From contig NZ_NXLQ01000014.1 of assembly GCF_003364195.1 (NCBI RefSeq), forward strand, positions 1 through 55,751: a stretch of DNA of 55,751 nt, in the 5' to 3' direction. Numbering within the stretch: the stretch's first letter is position 1; every line of letters begins with the position of its first letter. The position numbers and the translations under genes are program-made. This DNA comes from Helicobacter didelphidarum. Its GTDB lineage: Bacteria > Campylobacterota > Campylobacteria > Campylobacterales > Helicobacteraceae. Below the pieces are notes generated by a model, which was given only the letters and a program-made list of their open reading frames with translations, was not told where the DNA came from and did not search any database. Shown one piece after another: positions 44,656 to 54,325 of the stretch.

Positions 44656-46320
44656 TTAGAGTTTATTCTTCAAAACATCACCTAGAGTTATTTTTTCCTT
44701 AGAACTATAATGATTTAATTCTTGACGCTCTTGTTTTTTCTGAAGGCGACGAATCGAGATTCTAATTCTATTAGCTTTTTTATCGATATAAACCAAAGCC
44801 CCTTTTATTGTATCACCAACCTTGATTTCATCTTTATTAAGATTGCCAAAATCTTCATTGCGAATGAGTGCATCGATTTCCTCATTTTCAACCTTAACAA
44901 ATATACCAAAATCTTTAATATCAATTACTTTACCACTAATTTCATCGTCAATTTGATGAAGTTTCCCAAATTTTTCACTAGGAGATTCAATGAGGTATTT
45001 ACGATTAAGGGATATTTTTTCATTGGTTCGATCAATTTTTTCAATTCTTACTTCGATTTCATCACCAACTTTAAACTCATCGGAACATTTTTTATTTTTC
45101 TCCCAAAACGCATCTTCATTGTGAAGCAATCCATCAACAAAAACAAGATTTATAAAAGCACCAAAGCTTGTAATTGTTGCTATTTTACCTTTTATCACAT
45201 CGCCAACTTTATGTGCTTTAACAAATTTTTCAAATGGTTTGTCTTGAAGCTTTTTTAAACTTACACGCAACCGACGATTATCGGCATCAATTTCTATAAC
45301 CTCAACATCAATTTCATCGCCTACTTTTAATTGATCGCTTGGTTGTTTAATATTCTTATCCCAAGATATTTCAGAAATATGCAAAAAACCTTCAATATCA
45401 TTCCCCAAATCGACAAATGCACCATAAGATTCAAGATTACTTACCGTTACACGAATAACATAGCCAACTTTAATATCATTTTTAATCTCTTTCCATGGAT
45501 CATCAAAAAGCGCCCGTATTGAAAGCGAAAGGCGATTTTTTTCTTCGTTATACTCAATAGGCTTTACTTGAACCTTATCCCCAACTTTATACATTTTTTC
45601 AGGATTAATATGCCCTTTGTAGCTAATTTCGGTAAAATGCACCAAACCTTCAACACTTCCTATATCTACAAATATACCAAATTTCGTTATGCTTTTAACA
45701 ATACCTTCGTATGCTAATTCTGTCTCTAAAATCTTTTTTGCATTCTCGCGTTGAGCAATGAAATTAGAATCTAAAAATTTTTTACGCGAAATAATAATTG
45801 AATTGCTCTCTTTCCGCACATCTATAATACAAGCTTTTATTGGTTTTCCTTGAAATTTTGCATCATCTTTTAAAGCTGAATAATGCTTGGGCATAAAATA
45901 TTCAACTCCATTTGCAGATTCAACAAGAAAACCACCGCGATTTTTTTTAACAATTATGCCTTCAACAATTTTATCTTTGTAATTATCCCCAAGAGATTGT
46001 ATTTCATCAATAATTTTTCTATATTTAAAAGCTTTTTTATAGGAAATGACCAAACCACCTTTCCTAGATACATGCACAAGAATTGTATCACCTTCTTTAA
46101 ATAAGAGATTTCCATTTGAATCTTTTATTTCATCAATAGGCATACGTCCTTCTCTTTTATCACGCACATCTACCATCACAATATCATTATTAATTTTTAC
46201 AATTTTCCCTTCTTTTACTACACTATCATCAACTTTCTCTTGACGACTAAGTATTGCCCCAAAATCTTCTTCTCCTTCATGTGCAAACATTTCATCAATT
46301 TTCTCTGGACTAACTTTCAT
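44656..46320 (-). CDS. rpsA: 30S ribosomal protein S1
   Basis: S1 helps load mRNA onto the small subunit. At 554 residues it has the length of the H. pylori protein. Six S1 (OB-fold) repeats are visible, for example GIVKSITKFGIFVDIGSVEG, IRVTVSNLESYGAFVDLGND, GKIATITSFGAFINLVFVDG and GKVIDIKDFGIFVKVENEE. The gene has a 240-base AT-rich upstream region shared with obg in divergent orientation. Confidence 0.96.
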   Translation of the reverse strand: MKVSPEKIDEMFAHEGEEDFGAILSRQEKVDDSVVKEGKIVKINNDIVMVDVRDKREGRMPIDEIKDSNGNLLFKEGDTILVHVSRKGGLVISYKKAFKYRKIIDEIQSLGDNYKDKIVEGIIVKKNRGGFLVESANGVEYFMPKHYSALKDDAKFQGKPIKACIIDVRKESNSIIISRKKFLDSNFIAQRENAKKILETELAYEGIVKSITKFGIFVDIGSVEGLVHFTEISYKGHINPEKMYKVGDKVQVKPIEYNEEKNRLSLSIRALFDDPWKEIKNDIKVGYVIRVTVSNLESYGAFVDLGNDIEGFLHISEISWDKNIKQPSDQLKVGDEIDVEVIEIDADNRRLRVSLKKLQDKPFEKFVKAHKVGDVIKGKIATITSFGAFINLVFVDGLLHNEDAFWEKNKKCSDEFKVGDEIEVRIEKIDRTNEKISLNRKYLIESPSEKFGKLHQIDDEISGKVIDIKDFGIFVKVENEEIDALIRNEDFGNLNKDEIKVGDTIKGALVYIDKKANRIRISIRRLQKKQERQELNHYSSKEKITLGDVLKNKL

Positions 46321-46562
46321 CGGTTACCTTTTCTTAAATCTTACTAGTCTGATATTTTAATATATTTTCGTTAAAAAACATATTAAAAATTAGAAAAAAT
46401 ATTTTTATTTCTTTTTTCATAAACGATTTTAATCATTTTTAAGTATGATTTCAATAAAACTAAGACTAAAACCTTAAAAGTCATATTAAGATTCTATTAA
46501 GAAATGAAGGAACTATTGTTTAAAATATGAGTAAAATTCAATTTACATTTGAAGGGTAAAAT

Positions 46563-47855
46563 ATGTTTGTTGATAGTGTAGAAATCATTATTGCATCTGG
46601 ACATGGAGGCGCCGGAGCAGTAAGTTTTAGGAGAGAAAAATTTGTTATTCAAGGTGGTCCTGATGGTGGTGATGGTGGAAGGGGAGGTGATGTATATTTT
46701 CTTGTAGATAAAAACACATCAACATTAGCAAATTTCAGGGGACATAAAAAATATTTTGCAGGCAATGGATTACAAGGAGAGGGACGAAATTGTAATGGTA
46801 AAAAAGGGCAAGATATGATTATAAAAGTGCCACCTGGCACACAAGTTATAGAATCTGATACAAACAAAATTCTCTTTGATTTAACACATGAAAATCAAAG
46901 AGAAAAAATACTTGAGGGAGGTAAAGGCGGACTTGGAAACGTGCACTTCAAAAACTCTGTTAATCAACGCCCAACTTATGCACAAAAAGGCTTAGAGGGG
47001 AAAAGTCTCAACATTCGCCTTGAATTGAAATTAATTGCTGATGTAGCATTAGTTGGGCTTCCAAATGTGGGTAAATCAAGTCTTATTGCGACACTTACAA
47101 ATTCCCGCCCAAAAATCGCAAATTATGAATTTACAACACTTATTCCAAATCTTGGTGTAGTTGATATAAATGAATTTACTTCATTCGTAATAGCAGATAT
47201 TCCAGGGCTAATAGAAGGTGCGAGCAATGGTAAGGGGCTTGGATTACACTTTTTGCGTCATATTGAACGCACCAAGATTCTGTTATTTATGCTTGATATA
47301 ACATATTGGACAACACATTCTATAAATTCTCAAGAAACACAACAACAAGAAACAAGCGAATATAATAATACGCATAATATGATAGAATCTTTTTTTATGC
47401 AAAATGAATTAAAGACTCTCTCTTACGAACAAGATTCTGAATATGATATTCAAAATGAAGCCATACAAAAAGGACTTATTAGGCAATTTGCAACTCTTTA
47501 TTATGAATTACTTAAATATTCACCAATTCTAGCAAATCGTCCTTACGCGATTGCATTGACAAAAAGCGATACAGAATCTATTTATCGTTTAGGAAGATTT
47601 TCATTTACAAAAAAAGATATAAAGGTTGCTGATACAAATTTTTATATCTCTAATATTTTTGATAATTTTTTACAACATGGCATTACGCTTAAACAACAAA
47701 GGCAACAAGATTCTAAAGAGTGCATAGCACAAGGAGAACAACAAATATTTTTGCAAGAACCACTCTTTATTTGCCCTATCTCTTCGGTTTCACATACAAA
47801 CCTTGAAATTCTTAAAACACTCTTATATCAGAGCATTCAGATTCTAGAAGAATAA
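46563..47855 (+). CDS. obg: GTPase Obg/CgtA
   Basis: Ribosome-assembly GTPase. The glycine-rich Obg fold ([20 protein letters not shown]) fills the first 155 residues. The G domain has [25 protein letters not shown] and TKSD. It is 430 residues, about 70 longer than H. pylori Obg; the excess is a Q/S/N/E-rich insert between the G3 and G4 motifs ([19 protein letters not shown]) and another near the end ([14 protein letters not shown]). GAAGGG precedes the ATG. Confidence 0.95.
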   Translation: MFVDSVEIIIASGHGGAGAVSFRREKFVIQGGPDGGDGGRGGDVYFLVDKNTSTLANFRGHKKYFAGNGLQGEGRNCNGKKGQDMIIKVPPGTQVIESDTNKILFDLTHENQREKILEGGKGGLGNVHFKNSVNQRPTYAQKGLEGKSLNIRLELKLIADVALVGLPNVGKSSLIATLTNSRPKIANYEFTTLIPNLGVVDINEFTSFVIADIPGLIEGASNGKGLGLHFLRHIERTKILLFMLDITYWTTHSINSQETQQQETSEYNNTHNMIESFFMQNELKTLSYEQDSEYDIQNEAIQKGLIRQFATLYYELLKYSPILANRPYAIALTKSDTESIYRLGRFSFTKKDIKVADTNFYISNIFDNFLQHGITLKQQRQQDSKECIAQGEQQIFLQEPLFICPISSVSHTNLEILKTLLYQSIQILEE

Positions 47856-47882
47856 TAAATTTTCAAAATAAAGGAGAATACT

Positions 47883-48527
47883 ATGTTATTATACAACGGC
47901 AAACATAGCCCACTTGATACACCAGAGTTACCAAAAATTATAAGTGATGAACCCATCAAAGATTCTCAATATATTGAATTGCGTCGTATTACATTCCAAG
48001 AAGAAGAAAAAACAAAGATTTGGGATATTGCAAAATCACATAATAGCGTTGCTGTATTGCTTTATGAAAAAGAGATGCAAGGTTTTGTTTTCGTTCGACA
48101 ATTTCGCGTGAGTGTATTTCTTAAAAATCCAAAGCACGGTTATATTTATGAACTCTGTGCAGGATTATGCGACAAGGATAATAAAAGTGTAGAGCAAACT
48201 ACAATCGAAGAGATAGAAGAGGAATGTGGCTATCGCATAGAAACTTCACAACTTTGTAAAATTAATGAATTTTATAGTAGTGTAGGCATGAATGGTGCAT
48301 TACAGAATCTTTTTTATGCACAAATAGATTCTAAAGATAGAGTAAATGCTGGTGGTGGAAACAAAAATGAAAATGAAAATATTGAATTGGTTTTTGTGCC
48401 ACGCAATCTCATTCATGAGTTTTTAGATGATGAAAATTGTCCAAAAGCACAAAGCCTTTGTTATGCGGTATTATGGTTTGAAAAATATGAGGAAACACTC
48501 AAAAATTCTTCATCTAAGAATTTATAA
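47883..48527 (+). CDS. Nudix hydrolase, ADP-ribose/nucleoside-diphosphate sugar type
   Basis: A 214-residue pyrophosphohydrolase. The Nudix box reads SVEQTTIEEIEEECGY, with the glutamates for metal binding present but Glu where most members have the Arg of RE. FVRQFRVSVFLKNP and YELCAGLCDK precede it, as in ADP-ribose and UDP-sugar pyrophosphatases. AAAGGAG precedes the ATG, and it is 27 bases after obg, likely cotranscribed. Confidence 0.85.
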   Translation: MLLYNGKHSPLDTPELPKIISDEPIKDSQYIELRRITFQEEEKTKIWDIAKSHNSVAVLLYEKEMQGFVFVRQFRVSVFLKNPKHGYIYELCAGLCDKDNKSVEQTTIEEIEEECGYRIETSQLCKINEFYSSVGMNGALQNLFYAQIDSKDRVNAGGGNKNENENIELVFVPRNLIHEFLDDENCPKAQSLCYAVLWFEKYEETLKNSSSKNL

Positions 48528-48581
48528 ATACATTATAGAATCATAAAAATATCAAAAAGTTCGTATAAAATTGCAATGTAT

Positions 48582-49622
48582 TTATGTTACATAAAGGGCT
48601 AAGCTATCAGCTAAGAAAAAATCATTTGCATAGATTCTACCTTGCTTTTCAAATATCATATTTTCACTAAAAAGTATTTCGAGTTTCTCTGCTTTGCATA
48701 ATTCTTTTTGCACACCAATTTCACTTCGTAATCCTAAAAAAACTGCTTCAAATTCGAGTTCTTTAGAACTAAGATTTTCAATGCGTTTTTGCAATGGATT
48801 ATGAATATAAGATTCTATCTTATTGATACCGCTATAACGCGTTGTTCCAATGCGTCCAACTGCACTTGCACCAATACCAAGATACTCATCTCCACTCCAA
48901 TAACCGAGATTATGCAAACACTTTTTATTGCGTGCATAATTTGAGACTTCATATTGCTTCAACCCTTGAGAATCTAAAAAATCACGCACAAATGAAGCAT
49001 AACTTATAGTGGAACATGTGTCATGTCGGTTATTAAGACTAAATCGTGAATGTGAATCGACACTTAGGCTATAAGCAGAAAGGTGATTTACCCCAAGATT
49101 CAGGGCAGATTCTAGTTCTGTTTGTAATCTTTCTTGTGTATCAAGCACACAATCAAAAATTATATCAAGACTAATGTTGTCAAAATATGTTCTTGCCAAA
49201 TCAAAAGCATAATAAATATCTTTTTGGTTATGTTGTCGTTCTAAAAGTTGCAATTTGTCGGTAAAAAAGCTTTGTACTCCCATACTTAAACGATTAAGCC
49301 CAAGTGATTGAAGCTCAAGTAACCATGACTTTTTTAAAAGATTTGGATTAGATTCCATATTGATTTCACAATTTTTTTCACATAATGGTAAGAGAATTTC
49401 GAATAATTCGTAATAATATGATGAATCTACAATATTTGGTGTGCCACCACCAATAAAAATTGTTGAGATATTTTTTATATTATATGAATTTAGTTGATGT
49501 AGCAAATCCTTTTTTAATGCAGTAAAATATGGTGCAATAAGTTCTAATTTATTAACCTCAGAAAAGAATGCACAATATCCACATTTTGAATCGCAAAATG
49601 GAATATGAATATATAAATGCAA
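48582..49622 (-). CDS. hemW: Radical SAM heme chaperone HemW (HemN-like)
   Basis: A 346-residue radical SAM protein. HIPFCDSKCGYCAFFS holds the CxxxCxxC cluster; FIGGGTPN and ESNPNLL follow. The C-terminal region is shorter than in coproporphyrinogen oxidase HemN, and the extra Cys residue after the cluster motif that HemN carries is absent, so HemW is more likely. GGAG precedes the start. It is divergent from flhB with 267 bases between. Confidence 0.88.
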   Translation of the reverse strand: MHLYIHIPFCDSKCGYCAFFSEVNKLELIAPYFTALKKDLLHQLNSYNIKNISTIFIGGGTPNIVDSSYYYELFEILLPLCEKNCEINMESNPNLLKKSWLLELQSLGLNRLSMGVQSFFTDKLQLLERQHNQKDIYYAFDLARTYFDNISLDIIFDCVLDTQERLQTELESALNLGVNHLSAYSLSVDSHSRFSLNNRHDTCSTISYASFVRDFLDSQGLKQYEVSNYARNKKCLHNLGYWSGDEYLGIGASAVGRIGTTRYSGINKIESYIHNPLQKRIENLSSKELEFEAVFLGLRSEIGVQKELCKAEKLEILFSENMIFEKQGRIYANDFFLADSLALYVT

Positions 49623-49642
49623 AAATTCTCCTTTTTTGATAT

Positions 49643-49692
49643 AATAATAAATTATTTATCTTGATAATCACAAATTAGAATGCTTATTCTAA
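49643..49692. promoter_or_regulatory. Palindromes in the hemW-flhB divergent region
   Basis: AATAAT, AA, ATTATT (49643-49656) lies 21 bases before hemW and TTAGAAT, GCTT, ATTCTAA (49675-49692) follows. The first resembles an A/T Fur-type box but may be just the hemW -10 region. No protein is assigned. Confidence 0.25.
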
Positions 49693-49889
49693 TGTAACAC
49701 ATTAATACAACAAAATTCGGAACTATAACAAAGAATTATGAATTTTGATAAAAAATTAATGAATAAGTAAGAAAGATATAGAAAAAGAAAAATGGTTTGT
49801 AATTTATATAAATCATTGTTTAATATTTCTTGAAGAGCTAGAATCTTTTATTGTTACTTGATTTCAGATTCTAAAAATAAGGGAAAAAT

Positions 49890-51008
49890 ATGGCAGATGA
49901 GGAGAAAACACAAGCCCCAACACATAGAAAAATAGAGAAAGCCCGTGAGGAAGGAAGCATCGCAAAAAGTCCCGATTTAGTTGGATTTGCTGGGCTTGTT
50001 GTAGGGCTTTTACTATTGTTTATTATTTTTCCTTTTTGGGTGAAAACTTTTAAGGGATTATATATAGAATGTATAAAACTCTTTTCTATTGACTTTGATA
50101 TTTATTTGGTTTTCTCACTTTCACTTATGCTATTAAAAATTTGTGCACTCTGTGCATTACCATTTTTTCTTGCTTTGATGATTGCCGGGGTTGTTGGCAA
50201 TGTGGCACAATTTGGATTCTTACTAAGTTTTAAAATCATTCAACCAAAGATTGATAAGATCAATCCTATCAAGGGTGCAAAGAATCTTTTTTCATTAAAA
50301 AAGCTTCTTGATGGATTTATGATTACCTTGAAAGTATGTATAGCTTTTGGAATTGGTTTTTTCATTTTTATTGGTTTTTTAGATGAGATTGCTGGAGTAT
50401 CAATTAGCCCATTAAAACAACAATTATTATGGTTTTATCATAAAGCATTGATACTTGTTGGTGTGTTACTTGGGGTATTTTTGGTTATGGGGGTTTTAGA
50501 TTTTTTAATCAAACGTTACCAATACATTAAAAGTTTGCGTATGAGCAAGCAGGAAGTCAAAGATGAATTTAAACAACAAGAGGGGAATCAAGAAGTTAAA
50601 GCAAAGATTCGGCAAATTATGATGAAAAATGCTATGAATAAGATGATGAGTTCAATACCAACCGCCAATGTTGTTGTTACAAACCCAACACATTATGCCG
50701 TCGCTTTGAGATTTGATAGTGAAAAAGAATCAGCACCGATTGTCGTTGCAAAGGGTATTGATCATTTAGCAGTGCGAATTAAAGGGATTGCTAGAGAACA
50801 TGAGATTCTCATTATTGAGAATCCTCCACTAGCTCGTGAGCTATATCGTCTTGTTGATGTAGATAGAATGATACCGGTAGAAATGTTTGAGGCTGTTGTT
50901 GAGTTATTTAAGCAAGTTGCTGTGCTAGAGGAACAAAGAGGGCGAATGCCTGGCTTTATGCAAAAAGTAGAGGAAAAAATACAACATCAAAAAGTTGCAA
51001 CACAATAA
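49890..51008 (+). CDS. flhB: Flagellar export protein FlhB
   Basis: Inner-membrane part of the flagellar type III export gate, 372 residues. DEEKTQAPTHRKIEKAREEG opens it; four membrane segments follow (about 30-215), then a cytoplasmic domain with the autocleavage site NPTHYAVALRF that controls the switch from hook to filament export. AGGGAA precedes the start. A promoter near ATTGTTACTTG is possible but was not assigned. Confidence 0.95.
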   Translation: MADEEKTQAPTHRKIEKAREEGSIAKSPDLVGFAGLVVGLLLLFIIFPFWVKTFKGLYIECIKLFSIDFDIYLVFSLSLMLLKICALCALPFFLALMIAGVVGNVAQFGFLLSFKIIQPKIDKINPIKGAKNLFSLKKLLDGFMITLKVCIAFGIGFFIFIGFLDEIAGVSISPLKQQLLWFYHKALILVGVLLGVFLVMGVLDFLIKRYQYIKSLRMSKQEVKDEFKQQEGNQEVKAKIRQIMMKNAMNKMMSSIPTANVVVTNPTHYAVALRFDSEKESAPIVVAKGIDHLAVRIKGIAREHEILIIENPPLARELYRLVDVDRMIPVEMFEAVVELFKQVAVLEEQRGRMPGFMQKVEEKIQHQKVATQ

Positions 51009-51775
51009 TACTTCTCATAAATATGGTTTGGAGAATATTAACAAATTTAAGAGAAATAAAAATAGTTTGTAGATTTTATTTCTCATTAATCTTTACTTGT
51101 ATTTTTCACTTACCAGAACAACTCATCGAGATACTCTACGATGAATTATGTCCTCTAGCATATTTTTTAAAAAGGTTTTTAAATTTCTCTAAATTTTTAT
51201 ATATGGTGTGGCTTATAGTCAAAGTCATAATATACAATATTTCTTTTATTCTCTTTATCTCTTATTTTATATAGATTTTTATACTTTTTTCTTGATTTTT
51301 TAAATCTCATGAATGAAACGATATATAAATACAAATTTAACTTATTTTTTAGAGTATATGAAAGAGCGTTAGATAGGTAATTTTAAGGGGTTAGATTATA
51401 TGTGAGGGTTATTATTCTGTCTGTTATGTAGCACATATTTTTCTAGCTAAATCAAAGTTATTCATTACAATGTCATAACTGTCCTTTCCTCTTACAAACT
51501 TCCAAAATATTTTGTCAAGAGTATCAAGAAAAAAAACAATATGAACATTTTTATTTGATATATATTTTAAAAATTCTTCTGTAACATATATACCATTTGT
51601 AACTTCAATTATATGAATTATGTCTCTAATATTTTCTATTATACACTCATAAATATCTCTAAATAATTTACTTAGAAAGTTAAGTTATATCATAAAATAA
51701 GTTCTATTTGAAAAAAGTGCAATATTTTTAGAGTATTGTGGTAAAATATAACATTGATTAATTTATGGTGCAATC
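51009..51775. other. Long intergenic region between flhB and hisB
   Basis: 767 bases. It contains the radical SAM relic at 51424-51684. The plus-strand frame at 51023-51274 is hydrophobic but lacks a ribosome site and shows no family resemblance; I do not call it. The last 60 bases hold the hisB promoter with TAAAAT in GTGGTAAAATATAAC. Confidence 0.4.
51424..51684 (-). pseudogene. Relic of a radical SAM protein
   Basis: An 86-codon stretch, open to a stop at 51424, without a start codon. It encodes IIEVTNGIYVTEEFLKYI, then NVHIVFFLDTLDKIFWKFVRG and DSYDIVMNNFDLA. The sequence TNG, then a D-x-L strand, then RGxDSYDxVxxN matches the later core of SPASM-type radical SAM proteins. The cluster domain is missing. 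It is a remnant, probably of an insertion or lost operon. Confidence 0.45.
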
Positions 51776-52405
51776 ATGAAAAATAATAAAAATATAATTC
51801 CTTTCAAACAAACAAAATCTATTTCGTTAGAACGCAACACAAAAGAGACGCAAATTTCTCTTTTACTAGATCTTTATGGTGAGGGAAAAAGTGAAATTGA
51901 TACCGGAATTGGGTTTTTTAATCACATGTTGGAAGCATTCAGCAAACATTCTTTGATTAATATGAAATTGCATTGTAAAGGCGACTTGTTTATAGATTTT
52001 CATCATAGTGTCGAGGATTGTGGTATAGTGGTTGGCACAGCATTACGACAAGCTATTTTTCCTGTGCAAAATATCGAACGTTTTGGTAATGGTGCGGTTG
52101 TAATGGATGAAGCATGTGTTGAATGTGATATTGATGTAAGTAATCGAGCATTTTTGCTTTTTGATATGAGTAATGCAGAACATGGATTCTATGGAAGGAT
52201 TAAAGATTTTGATATTGAATTAGTTGAAGAATTTTTCCGTGCAGTGGTAATAAATGCTGGTTTAAGTATGCATATTGTTCTGAAACGAGGAAAAAACCTA
52301 CACCATATTACAGAATCTGCTTTTAAAGCTTTTGGACTAAGTTTGAGACGTGCAATTACAATCAACCCAAGAATTCAAATCCCAAGCACGAAAGGTTGTT
52401 TATGA
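51776..52405 (+). CDS. hisB: Imidazoleglycerol-phosphate dehydratase
   Basis: Sixth step of histidine biosynthesis. Motifs: TGIGFFNHMLEAFSKH, DFHHSVEDCGI with the His/Glu metal ligands, NRAFLLFD and HHITESAFKAFGLSLR. At 209 residues it is the monofunctional form. H. pylori lacks this pathway; enterohepatic Helicobacter species often keep it. It overlaps kdsC by four bases (ATGA). Other his genes are not in the window. Confidence 0.93.
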   Translation: MKNNKNIIPFKQTKSISLERNTKETQISLLLDLYGEGKSEIDTGIGFFNHMLEAFSKHSLINMKLHCKGDLFIDFHHSVEDCGIVVGTALRQAIFPVQNIERFGNGAVVMDEACVECDIDVSNRAFLLFDMSNAEHGFYGRIKDFDIELVEEFFRAVVINAGLSMHIVLKRGKNLHHITESAFKAFGLSLRRAITINPRIQIPSTKGCL

Positions 52406-52884
52406 GTGATATGATTAAGATGATAGTTTTAGATGTTGATGGGACACTAACAAATGGACAAATTACACTTACAAAAATTAATGATGTATTTACAGAATCA
52501 AAAAGCTTCAATGTTAAAGATGGAATGGGGATTACAGAATGGATTAATGGTGGTGGAGTTGTAAGTATTATCAGCGGAAGACGATGTGCTATTACACAAT
52601 ATCGTGCAAATGAATTAGGGGTGCAGGAAGTGCATTTAGGAGTGCAAGATAAACTTGCTTGTCTTAAAGAAATTTGTGAAAAATATAGAATCTTACCCGA
52701 TAATGTTGCTTGTATTGGAGATGATGTTAATGATATTAATATGTATGCTTTTTGTCGTTATAGTTTCGCTCCTGCAGACGCAAGTGCAATTAATAAGACT
52801 CGTGCTTCTTTTGTAACACATGCAAAAGGTGGGGAAGGTGCTGTGCGAGAAATGATAGAGATTCTCTCTGGTATTAAAGATTAA
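52402..52884 (+). CDS. kdsC: 3-deoxy-D-manno-octulosonate 8-phosphate phosphatase KdsC
   Basis: HAD-type phosphatase making KDO for lipopolysaccharide. VLDVDGTLTNG holds both catalytic Asp; IISGRR and IGDDVNDINMY are the other HAD motifs. At 160 residues it has no cap domain, as usual for KdsC. The ATG at 52402 overlaps the hisB stop and has AAAGG before it; the longer TTG start is unlikely. Confidence 0.93.
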   Translation: MSDMIKMIVLDVDGTLTNGQITLTKINDVFTESKSFNVKDGMGITEWINGGGVVSIISGRRCAITQYRANELGVQEVHLGVQDKLACLKEICEKYRILPDNVACIGDDVNDINMYAFCRYSFAPADASAINKTRASFVTHAKGGEGAVREMIEILSGIKD

Positions 52885-52975
52885 CTATAATATAGAATCT
52901 TAGTATATGTTGAAGTAATAAAGCATAAATATTATTTCTTGAGATTCCCAAATCGATAGTAAAAAAGGAGGAAAT

Positions 52976-53962
52976 ATGAAGTTATCGATAGCCATAAAAA
53001 AAGCATTTAATGATACATTAAAATTAAAAAATACAATTACGAATGATTTTGAGCTAGAAGGTTTAGCACCGGTAGAATCTGCCAATAATAAACAATTAAG
53101 CTATATTAATCAAGATAAGTATGTAAAAGATTTAAATAATTCTCAAGCTGGTGCAGTGCTTATTAAAGAATCTTTGCAAGAAATGATACCCAATCACATA
53201 CAACCACTTGTTGTAGATAATCCACATTTGGCTTTTGCACTTTTATCGCAACTTTTTGCAAAAGGAGATTTTATAAGTTCTGATTATTCAGAATCTTATA
53301 TTCACCCAAGTGCAAACATTGCTTCTAATGTTTCGTTGGGTAAGAATGTAAAAATTGGTGCAAATACAATGATTATGCAAAATGTTGTTATTGCTGATAA
53401 TGTCTGTATTGGTGAGAATTGCAAGATTTATCCAAATGTCGTGATTTATCGTGAAAGTGAAATTGGCAATCGTGTCCTAATTCATGCTGGAACCGTGATT
53501 GGTAGCGATGGCTTTGGTTATGCACAAACTGCATTGGGCGAACATGTAAAGATTGAGCATGGTGGTAAGACAATTATAGAGGATGATGTTGAGATTGGTG
53601 CAAATAATGTAATTGATAGAGCTGTGTTTGGTGAGACATGTGTTAAGAAAGGAAGTAAAGTTGGACATAGTTGCGTAATCGCACATAATTCCATTGTGGG
53701 CGAAAATTCTTTATTGGTGGCACAAGTTGGATTGGCTGGTTCGACTACTATGGGACGCAATGTTGTCTTGGGTGGGCAAGTTGGCACCGGAGGGCATGTG
53801 CATATCGGTGACTTTACTCAAGTTGCTGGACGCGGTGCAGTTTCTAAAAATCTACCACCAAAAAGTAAATGGGGTGGGCATCCTATCATGGAGCTTGATG
53901 AATGGATGAAGTTTTATGTGCGTTTGCGAAGATTATTAAAACAAAAAGATTCCAAAGAGTAA
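52976..53962 (+). CDS. lpxD: UDP-3-O-acylglucosamine N-acyltransferase LpxD
   Basis: Third step of lipid A synthesis; adds the N-linked hydroxy fatty acid. The N-terminal uridine-binding domain (residues 1-105) is followed by a left-handed beta helix of hexapeptide repeats (HPSANIASNVSLGKNVKIGA onward). The catalytic His region reads VGHSCVIAHNSIVGENSL. A strong AAAGGAGG precedes the ATG. It sits 91 bases after kdsC, and both serve LPS. Confidence 0.94.
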   Translation: MKLSIAIKKAFNDTLKLKNTITNDFELEGLAPVESANNKQLSYINQDKYVKDLNNSQAGAVLIKESLQEMIPNHIQPLVVDNPHLAFALLSQLFAKGDFISSDYSESYIHPSANIASNVSLGKNVKIGANTMIMQNVVIADNVCIGENCKIYPNVVIYRESEIGNRVLIHAGTVIGSDGFGYAQTALGEHVKIEHGGKTIIEDDVEIGANNVIDRAVFGETCVKKGSKVGHSCVIAHNSIVGENSLLVAQVGLAGSTTMGRNVVLGGQVGTGGHVHIGDFTQVAGRGAVSKNLPPKSKWGGHPIMELDEWMKFYVRLRRLLKQKDSKE

Positions 53963-54046
53963 AATTTATATTTTTATTAATTTACAAATGAGACTTTCAT
54001 ATTGTCAAAGAGAATTTTATGGAAGTTTTAGAATAGGAGGATAAAA

Positions 54047-54325
54047 ATGAATGGAACAAAGAAAAAAGAAATTGAATCTTGGTTAGATTCCCTCAAAATA
54101 GCATTATTAGAATCAGATAGTCAAAAAGCATTTGAAATCACACAAAATCTCCCGTTTAACACAGATTTTATAGAGACAATACAGCATAATGATAACGATA
54201 TGCTTGAGTATCTTAACATAGCAAAAGAATTGATTACCCAAACTATTCATCTGCTTCATGAAAATAAAAATTCCACACGAATGCAACTTGATAAAATTCG
54301 TCAGACACGGCTATTCTTCATGTGA
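54047..54325 (+). CDS. Small helical protein, unknown function
   Basis: 92 residues, helical, polar, with an acidic middle (FIETIQHNDNDMLEYLN). A strong TAGGAGG precedes the ATG, which supports translation. Size and helices recall small flagellar chaperones, but no family was recognised. Its last 15 bases overlap the end of the gene on the other strand. Confidence 0.6.
   Translation: MNGTKKKEIESWLDSLKIALLESDSQKAFEITQNLPFNTDFIETIQHNDNDMLEYLNIAKELITQTIHLLHENKNSTRMQLDKIRQTRLFFM

Noticed and set aside
44722-45258. 178-codon open frame opposite rpsA
   Set aside because: rpsA is unmistakable on the other strand; the frame is its shadow.
51023-51274. 83-codon hydrophobic open frame after flhB
   Set aside because: There is no ribosome site, the composition is like non-coding AT-rich DNA, and no family is recognisable.
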